Assembly (NCBI GenBank): GCA_947247005.1
Contig: OX365953.1
Coordinates: 5,585,001-5,649,000, forward strand
DNA: 64,000 bases
Origin: Spisula solida
Taxonomy: Eukaryota > Mollusca > Bivalvia > Venerida > Mactridae
Direction: 5' to 3'
Shown here: piece by piece, positions 62,160 through 64,000 of the stretch
How the letters are laid out: every line of letters starts with the position of its first letter
Numbering within the stretch: the first letter of the stretch is position 1
Position numbers and translations under genes: made by a program
The notes under the pieces: generated by a model
The model's database searches: none
What the model saw: the letters and a program-made list of their open reading frames with translations, nothing else
Told to the model about the DNA's origin: nothing

Positions 62160-64000
62160 ATGCAAACCATGTCTATATAAAGTGTAAAATGTGTTTTCTC
62201 CTTTGTTTGAAGTTAGTCTTCCCAACAGTGTTGACTGTATTTATAATAATGTTCTAGGGTCATTGTTTAGAGGTGACCTTTAGAACATGATAGACTGTAT
62301 ATGTCTGTATTTATGTGCCATGTATGTTATTGTGTGGCTACATTGGACTGGCTTTCATTGGTTAAAACTAACTCATTTAAGGTCGATTGTAAAACAAATT
62401 AATTGCGCTCGACCACCTCAAGACTGATGTTACTCATCGCCACTGGAACCCATTCTTCATGCGCTTTCGTTATTGGATCGTAAAAAAAGTTGTAAAAATT
62501 GTTAAAATAACAAACATGCTAGGACGGTGGATAGTCATTATTATAAGCAGGGGTTCCATTTAACTCGGGAGTAGGGGATTCGACCCTTGAACTTTCCAAA
62601 ATGCCTCATTTTGACCCTCAATGTTTGAAGAGTAATTTTCTCTTAAAATCACGGGTATTTTGTCTATAAAATGGTAAAATTAAGTCAAAAGTGTCACAAT
62701 TACCCTTCAGATTCAGAAGTTAATGAAACAAGCACCGAATCGCCATGGGTGTCAGTTCATCGTTGCCACATCATATTATGATGATCCTTATGTGTTAATT
62801 TATTTGTTTTATGTTGTTTAGTTTTCATGTTCCTGAAATATGTTGAGACAATAAATTGTGTTAAACTTTCAAGCACATTGACATAATTATTCCAGCTGTT
62901 TCTATCAATTCATACGGCCTACGAAATGTTACTGTTTTGCATGAAAAATAATTCTGAAGGTGATCAAATACTCGGATATATATCTATCAACATATGTATA
63001 CAGGGGTTCAATTTGACCTTTGACTCAATTTATGTAAATCTAAGGGGTCAAAGTATCAAGGGCCTTGAGTTGATCCTTTGACCTCTGAAATTTCCAATAT
63101 AGCAGATAATTACGTACTGTTCTCATTGAAAAGATGATATAATGCGTTACAAAAATATCACACTGACTCACGGGAGCAAGCCGCTTACGGAACCCTTGCA
63201 TATACAGTACAGCCAACACCCCTTTAGGTAACACCAAGTGTGACTGTCATACAGAGGGTATTGCTTTGGAGAGGGTAAATTAATGGTAAAATATTACTTT
63301 TGAATGAAAACTATAGAATGTTGCTAAAGAGAGGTTGTTGCTCTAGGGATGGCCGCTCTGGAGAGGTTACAATGTACAGCGAGTATAATGTTATATAGTG
63401 CGAGTCAACGCCAGCTTATCTTTTTCTAGCGCATTGTAATTTCCTTAACAATTTGCTACATATGTTACATATGACTACAGGTTTGTTATGAGAAATACGC
63501 ACTTCACAAAAACATACCCCCTTTCTGACGAATAACACACACATACACACTGCCTTCTTTGTAATAGCCAGGTTGACACTTCAGCCATTTTATGGGAGGT
63601 TGACAATCAAATCATCATCTTAATAGAAAAAGTCACACTTTAAAATCGGTTTGTTTCAAATCAAAATGATTTCTAATATGTCACAATTTTACTGTAAAAT
63701 TAGACATGTTCGCGAGGGATCAAATTTCGCTATATTCGCGAAATCGACAATTTCGCGAAAAGTAATGTTCGGGAACTTTTACAACCACAGTGAAAGGCCA
63801 AAGAAGAAGTTTTTTCTCAAGTTTTAAAATGGGGAAAGTTTAACCTCAAAAACTACATGTATTTCAAAATAACAAAGTCTCAAAATTTTTACCTCGCGCA
63901 AATTTCTGATTTCATAGTATCTTTATTGGATTAAAATTGTGCGTAGTTTCTGCATGGATAAAAGCGAACTGTAACACTTCGTGATATATGATAGAGAACA
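62160..64000. other. Right-end spacer, no gene seen
   Basis: No supported gene. Loosely repeated gggttca.ttt(g/a)acc blocks occur near 62548-62600 and 63002-63090, and gctttggagagg / gctctggagagg motifs near 63260-63370. These look like degraded dispersed repeats. Confidence 0.4.

Overview
This is a eukaryotic, AT-rich (roughly two-thirds A+T by eye) animal nuclear window with intron-bearing genes and dense mobile DNA. Two interspersed repeats (about 6.49-7.19 kb and 41.43-41.69 kb) and tRNA-headed SINEs are of types I associate with bivalve and other mollusc genomes. A bivalve or other lophotrochozoan is my inference; no species can be named.

The only host genes I can support are a cluster of LC8-type dynein light chains (DYNLL family). 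There are nine intact coding exons and one broken copy. From left to right these are copy 1 (pseudogene, -, 54-326), copies 2-6 (-, at 4.6, 8.3, 19.3, 25.1 and 31.0 kb) and copies 7-10 (+, at 40.2, 45.4, 50.6 and 61.0 kb). The array is therefore two opposed halves, with copies 6 and 7 head to head. Every copy has the same plan: a short non-coding exon 1, a 5'-UTR intron of 0.8-6.9 kb, an acceptor 7 nt before the ATG in all intact copies, and the whole 89-90 aa protein in one exon. Upstream of each intact copy lies the same promoter module: an AGTATACTAA-like core, then a CCAAT box, then an initiator-like site about 65-95 bp further on.

Region by region: 0-10.5 kb holds copies 1-3, a 35-bp tandem repeat and several dispersed repeats. 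10.6-18.4 kb is a transposon graveyard: a 3-kb long-inverted-repeat element with TTAA target duplications containing two SINEs, and a decayed mariner with a retroelement tail nested in it. 19-32.7 kb holds copies 4-6; copies 5 and 6 sit in a roughly 6-kb tandem segmental duplication whose halves serve as empty-site controls for each other's insertions. 33.2-40.5 kb is copy 7, whose 6.85-kb intron contains a 5.2-kb near-palindromic element (1.15-kb arms, 42-bp minisatellite core, apparent TAA target duplication). 41-52 kb holds copies 8 and 9 with 39-bp and 62-bp tandem repeats; copy 9 looks chimeric. 52-64 kb holds copy 10 with a 3.4-kb intron and several MITEs.

All copies should make nearly the same dimeric LC8 hub protein. 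The obvious differences lie in the promoters, introns and a few residues. The interest of the window is how one highly constrained gene was amplified with its promoter, and how mobile DNA has filled the introns and spacers.
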